From Gammaproteobacteria bacterium (lineage in GTDB: Bacteria > Pseudomonadota > Gammaproteobacteria > Pseudomonadales > Porticoccaceae): a DNA stretch of 5,976 nt. Every line of letters starts with the position of its first letter. Within the stretch, counting starts at the first letter, position 1. Positions 1 to 5,341 of the stretch are shown piece by piece. The stretch lies in assembly GCA_006227015.1 (NCBI GenBank), contig SBGI01000003.1, forward strand, positions 1 through 5,976. Reading direction: 5' to 3'. The notes under the pieces were generated by a model. The model saw only the letters and a list, made by a program, of their open reading frames with translations. It was not told where the DNA came from and did not search any database. The position numbers and the translations under genes are program-made.

Positions 1-1158
1 CCGTTCCGTATCCAGAGCATTATGGAAAACACGGTGCTGATGGCCGTGCCGCTGTTTATCTTTATGGGCATCGTGCTGCAGAAAACCCGTCTGGCTGAGC
101 AGCTGCTGGAATCCATGGGTAAGCTGTTTGGTGGCGTGCGCGGTGGTCTGGCGATCTCTACCGTACTGGTGGGTGCACTGTTGGCGGCCTCCACCGGTGT
201 AGTGGGTGCCTCCGTGGTAGCGATGGGCCTGATCTCCCTGCCAGTCATGCTCAAGTACAAATACGACAAATCCCTCGCCTGCGGCACCATCTGTGCCTCC
301 GGTACCCTGGGCCAGATCATACCGCCATCGATCATCCTGATCATCCTGGGTGACGTGCTGGGTATCCCGGTGGGTGACCTGTTCCAGGCGGCGGTTGGTC
401 CGGGTTTTGTGCTGATCGGCGTGTATATCGTTTACATCCTGATCTTCACCTGGCTGAAACCGGAATCCGCACCGGCGCTGCCGATGGATGAGGATGTGAA
501 CAACAAGCGTGAGCAGTATGCGAAAGCGCTGAAAGCGATCATCCCGCCGCTGGCGCTGATCCTGATCGTACTGGGTTCCATCTTCGCGGGTATTGCTACC
601 CCAACCGAATCCTCCGCCTTGGGTGGTATCGGTGCCCTGGCACTGGCGGCGATGTACCGACAGTTCAGCTGGAAGATGGTGTTCGACTCCGCCTCTGAAA
701 CCGTCAAAGTGACCGCAATGGTATTCGCGATCCTGCTGGGTGCAACCGCCTTCTCCATGGCGTTTACCTACACCGGTGGTGACTACATCGTGGAAGAGGT
801 GCTGTCCGACCTGCCTGGTGGCGCAACCGGCTTCCTGCTGCTTTCCATGCTGGCAATTCTGGTGCTGGGTTTCTTTATCGATTTCGTCGAGATCAGCTTC
901 ATCATCGTGCCGATCCTGGCACCGGTGGCGGATGCACTGGGTATCGCACCTCTGTGGTTCGCGATCCTGATCGCCATGAACCTGCAGACCAGCTTCCTGA
1001 CACCGCCGTTTGGATTCAGTTTGTTCTACCTGAAAGGGGTAGCACCGCCCGAGGTGAAGACTGTGGATATCTATCGCGGGGTAATGCCGTTCATCCTGAT
1101 GCAGGTGGCGGTTGTGGCCTCCATTCTGCTGTTCCCGGATTTCTACGGACTGACCTGA
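1..1158 (+). CDS. TRAP transporter large permease subunit (DctM family), 5'-partial
   Basis: This is the large, substrate-translocating membrane subunit of a tripartite ATP-independent periplasmic (TRAP) transporter, which uses an ion gradient to import substrates delivered by a periplasmic binding protein. The frame is open from base 1, so the true start lies upstream; the ATG at 22 is internal. About 385 residues are visible, and DctM proteins usually have a few dozen more before the PLFIFMG segment. Visible family marks are PLFIFMG, the GQIIPPSI motif (bases about 310-333), GIATPTES and many hydrophobic helices. The late segment FFIDFVEISF (about 871-900) followed by SFLTPPFG resembles the mannitol/chloroaromatic-type branch rather than classic C4-dicarboxylate permeases; that subgroup call is from memory. 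The gene ends with tandem stops TGA-TAG. The small permease and binding protein are expected upstream, outside the window. Substrate unknown. Confidence 0.93.
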   Translation, partial: PFRIQSIMENTVLMAVPLFIFMGIVLQKTRLAEQLLESMGKLFGGVRGGLAISTVLVGALLAASTGVVGASVVAMGLISLPVMLKYKYDKSLACGTICASGTLGQIIPPSIILIILGDVLGIPVGDLFQAAVGPGFVLIGVYIVYILIFTWLKPESAPALPMDEDVNNKREQYAKALKAIIPPLALILIVLGSIFAGIATPTESSALGGIGALALAAMYRQFSWKMVFDSASETVKVTAMVFAILLGATAFSMAFTYTGGDYIVEEVLSDLPGGATGFLLLSMLAILVLGFFIDFVEISFIIVPILAPVADALGIAPLWFAILIAMNLQTSFLTPPFGFSLFYLKGVAPPEVKTVDIYRGVMPFILMQVAVVASILLFPDFYGLT

Positions 1159-1172
1159 TAGTTCGGTGACAA

Positions 1173-1201
1173 CGAACGGGGCGTGCTTACCGCCCCGTTC
1201 G
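1173..1201 (+). terminator. Strong GC hairpin after the TRAP gene, probable terminator without U-tract
   Basis: A perfect 11-bp stem (CGAACGGGGCG at 1173-1183 with CGCCCCGTTCG at 1191-1201) encloses a 7-nt loop, starting 14 bases after the stop codon. The bases that follow (CGTCCTAAAAATC) lack a T-run, so it is not a textbook intrinsic terminator; it may stabilise the 3' end or act with Rho. GTTCG at 1161-1165 can also pair with CGAAC at 1173-1177, a competing small hairpin. Confidence 0.5.
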
Positions 1202-1221
1202 CGTCCTAAAAATCACCCCCC

Positions 1222-1293
1222 TGTAGCAGCGGTCTCCGACCGCGACCAACCTACCAAACTTCGAACAGGTCGCCCCCGGAGAGGGCTGCTACA
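1222..1293. repeat. REPIN-like element: two inverted GTAG-type REP units
   Basis: The left unit (1222-1247) starts with TGTAGCAGC and contains a perfect hairpin, GCGGTC-TCC-GACCGC (1229-1243). The right unit (1268-1293), read on the minus strand, also starts with TGTAGCAGC and matches the left unit at 21 of 26 positions. Each unit carries the GTAG head followed by a short hairpin, which is the described layout of RAYT-associated REP sequences. Two such units in inverse orientation about 20 bases apart match a REP doublet (REPIN/BIME). Such elements typically sit between genes, as here just downstream of the TRAP terminator hairpin. Copy number in the genome cannot be judged from this window. 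Confidence 0.55.
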
Positions 1294-1359
1294 CACCGTT
1301 CCACCCCTCGGCAACACAGACACTGGACTTTACGTGCTGTCGATTCCTTCTGTCCTCAT

Positions 1360-1556
1360 CTAGGAATGAGGGTTGCCCTCGGTGTGGTTTCCGCATCGGG
1401 GGATTTTTTATTCTGGGCTATCCGCCCCGATGACCTAGCCTGTAGGGCATGCTTTAGCCTGCCAAACGCCCGAAGGGCGTTCTTAATCTTTCGTGGATTC
1501 AAACCATCGTATCGCCCTCTTGGGCGAAGCAAGGGCGGGATGTTGATCCCTCCCTT
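1360..1556. other. Hairpin-dense non-coding block
   Basis: Several short, mostly perfect inverted repeats follow one another: GAGGG-TTG-CCCTC (1368-1380); CATCGGGG (1394-1401) with CCCCGATG (1425-1432), extended by GAT/ATC across a 2-base bulge; AACGCCC-GAA-GGGCGTT (1465-1481); TCGCCC-TCTT-GGGCGA (1512-1527); and AAGGGCGGGAT-GTTG-ATCCCTCCCTT (1531-1556, one mismatch). CTAGG (1360-1364) can pair with CCTAG (1434-1438), closing the first two hairpins into a possible three-way junction. TAGCCTG also occurs twice (1436-1442, 1455-1461). No known RNA family was recognised. It may be a structured RNA, a cluster of palindromic repeats, or a remnant of a mobile element. Confidence 0.4.
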
Positions 1557-1574
1557 ACCAATTTCTCCGCAAGC

Positions 1575-1766
1575 CTAGTGCTTGCCTGGCGTAACCGGGT
1601 CCCCTGCGCGTTCCAGAAATCCATCGCAGCGATTTATCTCGGCTCTGAGCACCTCGGGCTGAAATCGCTGTCTATCGATGGATCTCTGCAATGCTCGGCT
1701 GCGCAGAAGGGGATGAAGTTGTAGACAACCCTGGTTTCGCAGACTTGATTGATCTGATTGCCTCAT
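1575..1766 (-). CDS. Doubtful small ORF, 63 residues
   Basis: This minus-strand ORF is listed only because a full AGGAGG sits just upstream of its ATG, three bases away, which is shorter than ideal. A TATAAA hexamer (1794-1799, minus strand) lies a little further upstream, but no good -35 was seen. The product would be basic and hydrophilic, with no membrane segment and no recognised motif. It would be divergent from the gene at 2009. The same stretch is also open without an ATG in a plus frame (1458-1721), so openness alone is weak evidence. I think it more likely that this is non-coding or a decayed fragment. No function is proposed. Confidence 0.2.
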   Translation of the reverse strand: MRQSDQSSLRNQGCLQLHPLLRSRALQRSIDRQRFQPEVLRAEINRCDGFLERAGDPVTPGKH

Positions 1767-1840
1767 TTTCCTCCTGGTGTTCTGCTAAAACTTTTTATAG
1801 TCAAATGAATCGACTTTAAGCGGGAAAGATAACGAGACGG

Positions 1841-1879
1841 CCTATAATCAACATAAAGTGAGAACGTCCGGTTTATAGG
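1841..1879 (+). promoter_or_regulatory. Candidate promoter -10 inside an inverted repeat
   Basis: A perfect TATAAT lies at 1843-1848, upstream of the gene at 2009. No good -35 hexamer is visible at 16-18 bases; the corresponding bases are GC-rich. The -10 is overlapped by the left arm of a perfect 7-bp inverted repeat, CCTATAA (1841-1847) and TTATAGG (1873-1879), with a 25-base spacer. A repressor site or activator-dependent promoter would fit, but this is inference. If used, the leader would be roughly 150 bases long. Confidence 0.3.
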
Positions 1880-1904
1880 GCATGAAGACAGCGGCTTTTT
1901 TCTT

Positions 1905-1930
1905 GTAACTTTTCCGGATAAAAAAGTTAC
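1905..1930 (+). other. Leader hairpin upstream of the orphan gene
   Basis: A perfect 9-bp inverted repeat, GTAACTTTT (1905-1913) and AAAAGTTAC (1922-1930), has an 8-base loop. It lies between the candidate promoter and the start codon at 2009. No T-run follows, so it is not an obvious terminator or attenuator; it could be an operator or a leader structure. Confidence 0.4.
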
Positions 1931-2008
1931 GAACTTGTCGCGGTATTTTTGGAATATGCAAAGTGAGTGGTTTTATTACGTAGATGTTAGACCTGTAGGG
2001 AACGCACT

Positions 2009-3382
2009 ATGATGCAATCTGAAATAAAAATAACGGAATTATCAGAGCAACGATTTAACGCTTTGGCTGCGCATTCGCGGAGCCCAGCCGCTGCGTATGT
2101 GAGCAAAGAGTTAGGGTGGTTCGCTAATGATGATGAGAGCGTTATTGGAGTGCTTCTGCTAGACACTGTTGATGATGATTTTGTCGCAGTTGTTATGGCT
2201 AGGGATGAACATGGAGCATATCGCGCTATTGACGTTGAGTCCTCGATAAAGTCTGAAAAAGAGGCTTTAGAATGGCTTCATGGAGCTATGAAATGGCATA
2301 CAGGAACGGGAAAAAAGGTATTTCCACAGGGTGGGGCGGGTCAAGGCATTGATTTGTTCACTCCTGTTGTACCTGTTGCTAAACAGCACCCGTATTTTAC
2401 AAGGTTAGCTAACGAAGAATCATTCTTGCCAGCAAAAAACATTATTAATGAAATGATGCCGCATTTTGTTGATATTGACGGAAATTTTGTTGAGCAGTTC
2501 CAATCGACTGGATTCGACTCTAGGCTTTGGGAGTTATATATCAACAGTTATTTAGTGGAAGAGCAGCTGTTTATTGATAGATCAAAGAATGCTCCTGATT
2601 TCTTGATCACAAAATACGGTGAAACAGTAGCTATTGAAGCTGTTGTTGTCGGTAGAAAGAAGGACAACCCCGTAAGTCTTTTTCGTGGTCCGTCTGGACC
2701 TAACTCTCTAGACGAAATTCGCGAGCAACATAAGCATGCGATGCCTTTGAGATTTGGCAGCCCTCTTTATTCCAAGTTAACGAAGAAATATTGGGAATTA
2801 CCTCACGTAGTCGGTAATCCACTTGTGTTTGCAATCGCGGATTTTCATGACGATCAATCCATGCTGTGGAGCTCTACGGCTCTTGAAACATACTTATATG
2901 GGGTCCGTCATGAACACCATTATGAAAATGGCCAATTGGTTATCGATCCAATAAAAATTGACAAACACATAAAACCCGATGGCACTGAAATTTCATCAGG
3001 CTTCTTTTTTCAGCCCGATGCCGAGTATGTAAGTGCGATACTGTTTTCTGCTAGCGGTACGATTTCTAAGTTTAATCGCTTAGGAAGGCAGGCAGGGTTT
3101 GGGTCACCTAACGTCAGGATGTTTCGAATCGGTACTTGTTACGATCATGATCCAAATGCTTCTGTGCCAAGAATATTCAAATATGAGGTTACGGAAAATA
3201 GTCAAGAGACTTGGGGAGAGGGTATTTCGATGTTTCATAATCCCAATGCAATTCACCCAGTACCAATAGAGTTGTTCCCATCAATTGCACACCATAGATT
3301 TGAGAACGATCAAATTGTGAGTATTTTGCCGGAATTTCACCCATTTGCATCGCAGACGATGCACATACGCTTAACCAAGTAG
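2009..3382 (+). CDS. Orphan 457-residue protein with degenerate PD-(D/E)XK-nuclease-like core
   Basis: The function is unknown. The sequence resembles a widespread family of uncharacterised bacterial proteins, recalled from memory. Residues about 1-105 form an N-terminal domain with GVLLLDTVDDDF and a RAIDV strand. Residues about 168-215 look like a PD-(D/E)XK nuclease core: helix SRLWELYINSYL (E175), then PDFLI (P196-D197), then VAIEAVVV (E210). The lysine expected two residues after E210 is V212; K203, K217 or K218 might substitute. Later conserved-looking blocks are YWELPHVVGNPLVFAIADFH (261-280), a glycine-rich GFFFQP segment (331) and WGEGISMFHNPNA (402-414). No signal peptide or membrane helix is seen. 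Tandem ATGs (2009, 2012) follow GTAGGGA at 1995-2001, a good Shine-Dalgarno. The gene is visibly AT-richer than the TRAP gene and the operon (many TTA, ATA and AGA codons), which suggests horizontal acquisition. It could be an inactive nuclease-fold or nucleic-acid-binding protein; catalysis is uncertain. Confidence 0.87.
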   Translation: MMQSEIKITELSEQRFNALAAHSRSPAAAYVSKELGWFANDDESVIGVLLLDTVDDDFVAVVMARDEHGAYRAIDVESSIKSEKEALEWLHGAMKWHTGTGKKVFPQGGAGQGIDLFTPVVPVAKQHPYFTRLANEESFLPAKNIINEMMPHFVDIDGNFVEQFQSTGFDSRLWELYINSYLVEEQLFIDRSKNAPDFLITKYGETVAIEAVVVGRKKDNPVSLFRGPSGPNSLDEIREQHKHAMPLRFGSPLYSKLTKKYWELPHVVGNPLVFAIADFHDDQSMLWSSTALETYLYGVRHEHHYENGQLVIDPIKIDKHIKPDGTEISSGFFFQPDAEYVSAILFSASGTISKFNRLGRQAGFGSPNVRMFRIGTCYDHDPNASVPRIFKYEVTENSQETWGEGISMFHNPNAIHPVPIELFPSIAHHRFENDQIVSILPEFHPFASQTMHIRLTK

Positions 3383-3464
3383 TGGCTTAACAGTCGTACG
3401 TAATCGGACAACACAACTCGTGTGCCTCTTGCTCCGCCGCTCTGCTTTGCATTGCAGACGATGC
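3344..3464 (+). repeat. 19-bp near-perfect direct repeat of the orphan gene's 3' end
   Basis: TTTGCATCGCAGACGATGC at 3344-3362, inside the 3' end of the coding region, recurs at 3446-3464 downstream of the stop with a single mismatch (18 of 19). The offset is 102 bases, a multiple of three. In the same frame the second copy would read F-A-L-Q-T-M where the gene encodes F-A-S-Q-T-M, and that frame closes at a TAA at 3488-3490. This suggests a decayed duplicate of the C-terminus or a recombination scar. Confidence 0.65.
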
Positions 3465-3489
3465 GAAGTGTTAATTTTGTAGGCCACTA
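3380..3489. repeat. Nested inverted repeats spanning 110 bp after the orphan gene
   Basis: TAGTGGC (3380-3386, covering the stop codon) is perfectly inverted as GCCACTA (3483-3489). Inside it, TTAACA (3387-3392) is inverted as TGTTAA (3469-3474). GCTTAAC at 3385-3391 fits the integron attC R'' consensus RYYYAAC, but the partner GTTAATT (3470-3476) only partly fits GTTRRRY, and I found no convincing inner L boxes. It is recorded as a palindromic boundary, not as an attC site. Confidence 0.35.
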
Positions 3490-3522
3490 ATATAAGCTGG
3501 AAACGAGGTAGTTAGTACACGC

Positions 3523-3597
3523 TATACTCAACTGAGAACGAGTCTCACCCTGAGGCTTGAACAAAGTCGCTCTGCTCCCAACAAAGGGCACTGGGAG
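3523..3597 (+). promoter_or_regulatory. Weak -10 candidate and hairpin masking the ribosome-binding site of the 3605 gene
   Basis: TATACT at 3523-3528 could be a -10 for the small downstream gene; no matching -35 is visible. CTCCCA (3575-3580) pairs perfectly with TGGGAG (3592-3597) across an 11-base loop. The right arm contains GGGAG (3593-3597), the Shine-Dalgarno for the ATG at 3605, so translation could be dampened by this fold. This is inferred from base pairing only. Confidence 0.3.
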
Positions 3598-3604
3598 TTA
3601 AGCA

Positions 3605-3934
3605 ATGAGTCCCTTTGGGCTGTTCATTATTGCGTTAGTTGCTGTGTGGTGTGTAGTGGGTTTTCATGCCTTGCGTATGCTGAATCGATACTACCGTCAG
3701 CAGGGCGAACAGTTTTGCGATAGTCATGGACTTGCTTTCGCAGAAGTACAAGCTTGTGTGTTCTTTCTTGGCCGGGTGGGTTTGTTGGGGGCATCTACTA
3801 ACTTCGAAAGAGTAAAGCTTCTCCAAGCGTTATCTCAATCTTCGAGATCTTTTCATGCAATAGTGGCGCGTAGCGAGATTCGAGACACAAAAAATCCAGA
3901 ACCCCTTACGGCATACCGGATTTTTGGTTTTTAG
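3605..3934 (+). CDS. Small membrane-anchored protein of unknown function, 109 residues
   Basis: Not recognised. Residues about 4-24 form one clear hydrophobic segment (FGLFIIALVAVWCVVGFHAL) with almost no residues before it, so it is either a signal anchor or an uncleaved signal. The rest is soluble and moderately basic (LNRYYRQQGEQF follows directly), so an N-out/C-in topology is likely under the positive-inside rule. Three cysteines are present (16, 38, 51) with no metal-binding spacing. The ATG at 3605 follows GGGAG with a 7-base spacer, which supports the start. The gene lies 222 bases after the orphan gene on the same strand and is convergent with the tautomerase operon. The frame ends within a T-rich stretch (see terminator candidate). 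It may be strain-specific; confidence that it is a real gene is moderate. Confidence 0.6.
   Translation: MSPFGLFIIALVAVWCVVGFHALRMLNRYYRQQGEQFCDSHGLAFAEVQACVFFLGRVGLLGASTNFERVKLLQALSQSSRSFHAIVARSEIRDTKNPEPLTAYRIFGF
3889..3932. terminator. AT-rich A-tract/T-tract hairpin at the end of the 3605 gene
   Basis: AAAAATCC (3890-3897) is perfectly inverted as GGATTTTT (3918-3925) with a 20-base loop, followed by GGTTTTT (3926-3932). It lies in the last codons of the small gene, between convergent transcription units, and carries A-runs on one side and T-runs on the other. The stem is weak and the loop long, so bidirectional termination is only a possibility. Confidence 0.25.
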
Positions 3935-4102
3935 CACTTAGAGTTAATCAACTGACTATGTAATAGCTTCCTCAGCAGGTGCGTAGTCGTAACCCCGACC
4001 TTTTACGATTGCTTCGCGTTTGATGCTGCAGCGATGAACGTTTAGGCTGTTCAGCAAGTGCGATTTATCCTGCAGTGACTATTTATTGCCCTTGTATCAC
4101 GC
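3935..4102. other. Convergent intergenic spacer with one stem-loop
   Basis: The spacer contains a possible 10-pair stem (3983-3992 with 4003-4012, two G-U pairs, 10-base loop) without a following T-run. It also carries an 11-base direct repeat with one mismatch (CAGCAGGTGCG at 3973-3983, CAGCAAGTGCG at 4052-4062). No gene is seen. It marks the change from the AT-richer segment to the operon. Confidence 0.4.
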
Positions 4103-4300
4103 TTATTTTTGCCTGATCTCTGTTACCGTTTCATACCCAATGCCCCAGTTATCGGTAGACACCTCGTCGATAACGACAAACGTAGCTTTGGGATCTTTGT
4201 TCAGTACATCCTGTAACAGTTGCGTTGTGCCCTCGATCAGGGCTTTTTTCTCTGCTGCAGTCACGTTTTCGTCGGTCACTTTAATGTTTACGTATGGCAT
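4103..4300 (-). CDS. 4-oxalocrotonate tautomerase family protein
   Basis: This is a 65-residue tautomerase-superfamily enzyme. The family uses the N-terminal proline, exposed once the initiator Met is removed, as a general base or acid to interconvert keto and enol acids, usually as a hexamer of small subunits. Here Pro follows Met directly (MPYVNIKVTD), the helix-rich middle fits the beta-alpha-beta fold, and DNWGIG corresponds to the active-site aromatic region (Phe50 in the Pseudomonas enzyme). The classic Arg11 is not present at its expected position (N/E region), so the substrate probably differs from 4-oxalocrotonate. The start overlaps the end of the upstream FrnE-like gene by 20 bases, and GAGG sits 9 bases before the ATG. 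It is the last gene of the operon. Confidence 0.93.
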   Translation of the reverse strand: MPYVNIKVTDENVTAAEKKALIEGTTQLLQDVLNKDPKATFVVIDEVSTDNWGIGYETVTEIRQK

Positions 4301-4949
4301 GGGGTGCTTCCTCGTCTAAGAGTGTTTGAATCAGGTCGGTGAAAAACTCAACGGAATTCGAGCACACGACGAGCTGATTCTGATTGAAGATAAAGGCCGG
4401 AATGCTCTGAATAGACAGGCTTTTAGCCCGGGCTTGTTTGGCTTTGGTTTGTGCAATGATTTCCTCTGAGCGAATGGCTGCCTCGGCTTCGCTTACATCC
4501 AGTCCCGCTTGTTCAGCCAAGCCGATGAGTACGCCTGTGTCGCTTATATTCGCCCCCTGAGAGAAATAGGCCTGCTTGAGGTGTTGGTTCAGGGTGAGAT
4601 GCGCGTCGAACATCTCTGCCCAGTGCAGCAAACAGTGTGCTTTGAACGTATTGAAGTAATGGGTGCGCTTGGAAAAGTCATACACAATGCCAGCCTCCTT
4701 GCCGCGTTGCGTAAGGTCCTGTTGATAGCTTCTGAGGCGGGCCTCACTCCAATTCCACTGGCGTTTGAGCATACCCACAATCTCCTCACCCTCCGACTGG
4801 AGCGTCGGATACAGTTCATAGGGCAGGAGCTGAATCCGGGCGTCAACATCATCTCCGTACTGCTGTAACGCGGTCGTCAGGTTGTAATACCCAAGCGGAC
4901 ACCAGGAGCAGACGGCGTCATGCACCATCTCGATATGTAACCTTTTCAT
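4281..4949 (-). CDS. FrnE/DsbA-like thiol oxidoreductase
   Basis: This 222-residue member of the DsbA-like thioredoxin-fold superfamily is closest to the FrnE group (COG2761), with HCCA isomerases and kappa glutathione transferases as more distant relatives. Visible marks are the early CSWCPLG motif (C14, C17), the family-typical F-N-T-F-K-A-H stretch at 99-105, and SIPAFIFN with the likely cis-proline P184. The CxxC argues for a redox or disulfide-isomerase role rather than a pure isomerase, which usually lacks it. There is no signal peptide, so it should be cytoplasmic. Length is normal for the family. The ATG overlaps the upstream stop as ATGA (4946-4949), with AAGGTG just before it. Substrate unknown; FrnE was named from a polyketide cluster but has also been linked to oxidative stress. 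Confidence 0.91.
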   Translation of the reverse strand: MKRLHIEMVHDAVCSWCPLGYYNLTTALQQYGDDVDARIQLLPYELYPTLQSEGEEIVGMLKRQWNWSEARLRSYQQDLTQRGKEAGIVYDFSKRTHYFNTFKAHCLLHWAEMFDAHLTLNQHLKQAYFSQGANISDTGVLIGLAEQAGLDVSEAEAAIRSEEIIAQTKAKQARAKSLSIQSIPAFIFNQNQLVVCSNSVEFFTDLIQTLLDEEAPHAIRKH

Positions 4950-5341
4950 GCTTCACCTTTCGCGGGCTTAGAGGCGATGTCGGTATACATTTTGTTTACG
5001 ATCAACCAGCGCCCCTGCTCCTTCAGCAGGCCCAGATAGTCGATATAGAAGAAATCGAACAGGGGGCATTCCAGCTTCACCATCGCCTGATCCTGGATGA
5101 TCTCGATGGAGAGAATCCGGAAGTTGAATGGCTGTCCCAGTGATTCCGGTGTGGGCCTGTTATCCACATCCTCCAGCCAGCGGGTAAGCGTTCGATAGTT
5201 GCCGGGCGCTTTCAGCATCGCTGATGGGTGGAAGATATCCCTGAGTTGGGCGCTGTCGCCCTGGTATAAACCGAAAAAATAGGTATTGATGATTGCGTGA
5301 ACCGTCGCAAAATCATCATCCAGTCCGGGTTTAACACTCAT
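4946..5341 (-). CDS. NTF2-like (SnoaL/lumazine-binding-like) protein
   Basis: This 131-residue protein has the cone-shaped alpha+beta NTF2-like fold, a scaffold used by small binding proteins, isomerases and cyclases. The pattern is typical: an N-terminal helix pair (DFATVHAIINTYFFGLYQGD), an F-H-P-S segment near 37-40, then long strands (RILSIEII, AMVKLEC, LLKEQGRWLIVNKMYTD). The ending W-L-I-V-N-K resembles the lumazine-binding-like branch (Pfam Lumazine_bd_2), from memory. I place the start at 5341: a GGAGG lies 7 bases upstream, and ATGA overlaps the glutathione transferase stop. A longer frame to 5455 would read 38 non-family residues across the transferase gene and is rejected. The enzymatic role is unknown; in this operon it could act on, or carry, the same small molecule. 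Confidence 0.88.
   Translation of the reverse strand: MSVKPGLDDDFATVHAIINTYFFGLYQGDSAQLRDIFHPSAMLKAPGNYRTLTRWLEDVDNRPTPESLGQPFNFRILSIEIIQDQAMVKLECPLFDFFYIDYLGLLKEQGRWLIVNKMYTDIASKPAKGEA

Larger units (their letters stand above)
1557..2008. other. Intergenic region before the orphan gene at 2009
   Basis: No convincing gene is seen here apart from the doubtful small ORF. From about 1780 the base composition turns clearly AT-rich, which marks the left side of the foreign-looking segment. It contains a TATAAT hexamer, the inverted repeat around it, and a leader hairpin, all described separately. No tRNA, attachment-site duplication or insertion sequence end was recognised. Confidence 0.5.

Noticed and set aside
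432..977. Minus-strand ORFs at 432-758 and 783-977 and a plus-strand ORF at 740-970 inside the TRAP gene
   Set aside because: They lie wholly within a clearly conserved membrane protein gene and their translations look like shadow frames (Ser/Arg/Cys-rich, no family likeness).
1485..1520. tRNA T-arm-like TTCAAA segment near GTGGATTCAAACCATC
   Set aside because: Stem pairing around the loop fails at the closing positions, and no acceptor or anticodon arm is found nearby.
1366..1578. Plus-strand 70-codon ORF
   Set aside because: It runs straight through the hairpin cluster. TAGGA directly abuts the ATG with no spacer, and the composition looks like translated repeats.
3385..3476. Integron attC site
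   Set aside because: R'' fits RYYYAAC, but R' does not fully fit GTTRRRY, the inner arms pair poorly, and no second site follows the next gene.
4509..4868. Plus-strand 119-codon ORF and a minus-strand 87-codon ORF (4589-4852) inside the FrnE-like gene
   Set aside because: They are antisense and alternative frames of a well-supported gene, with no recognisable family.
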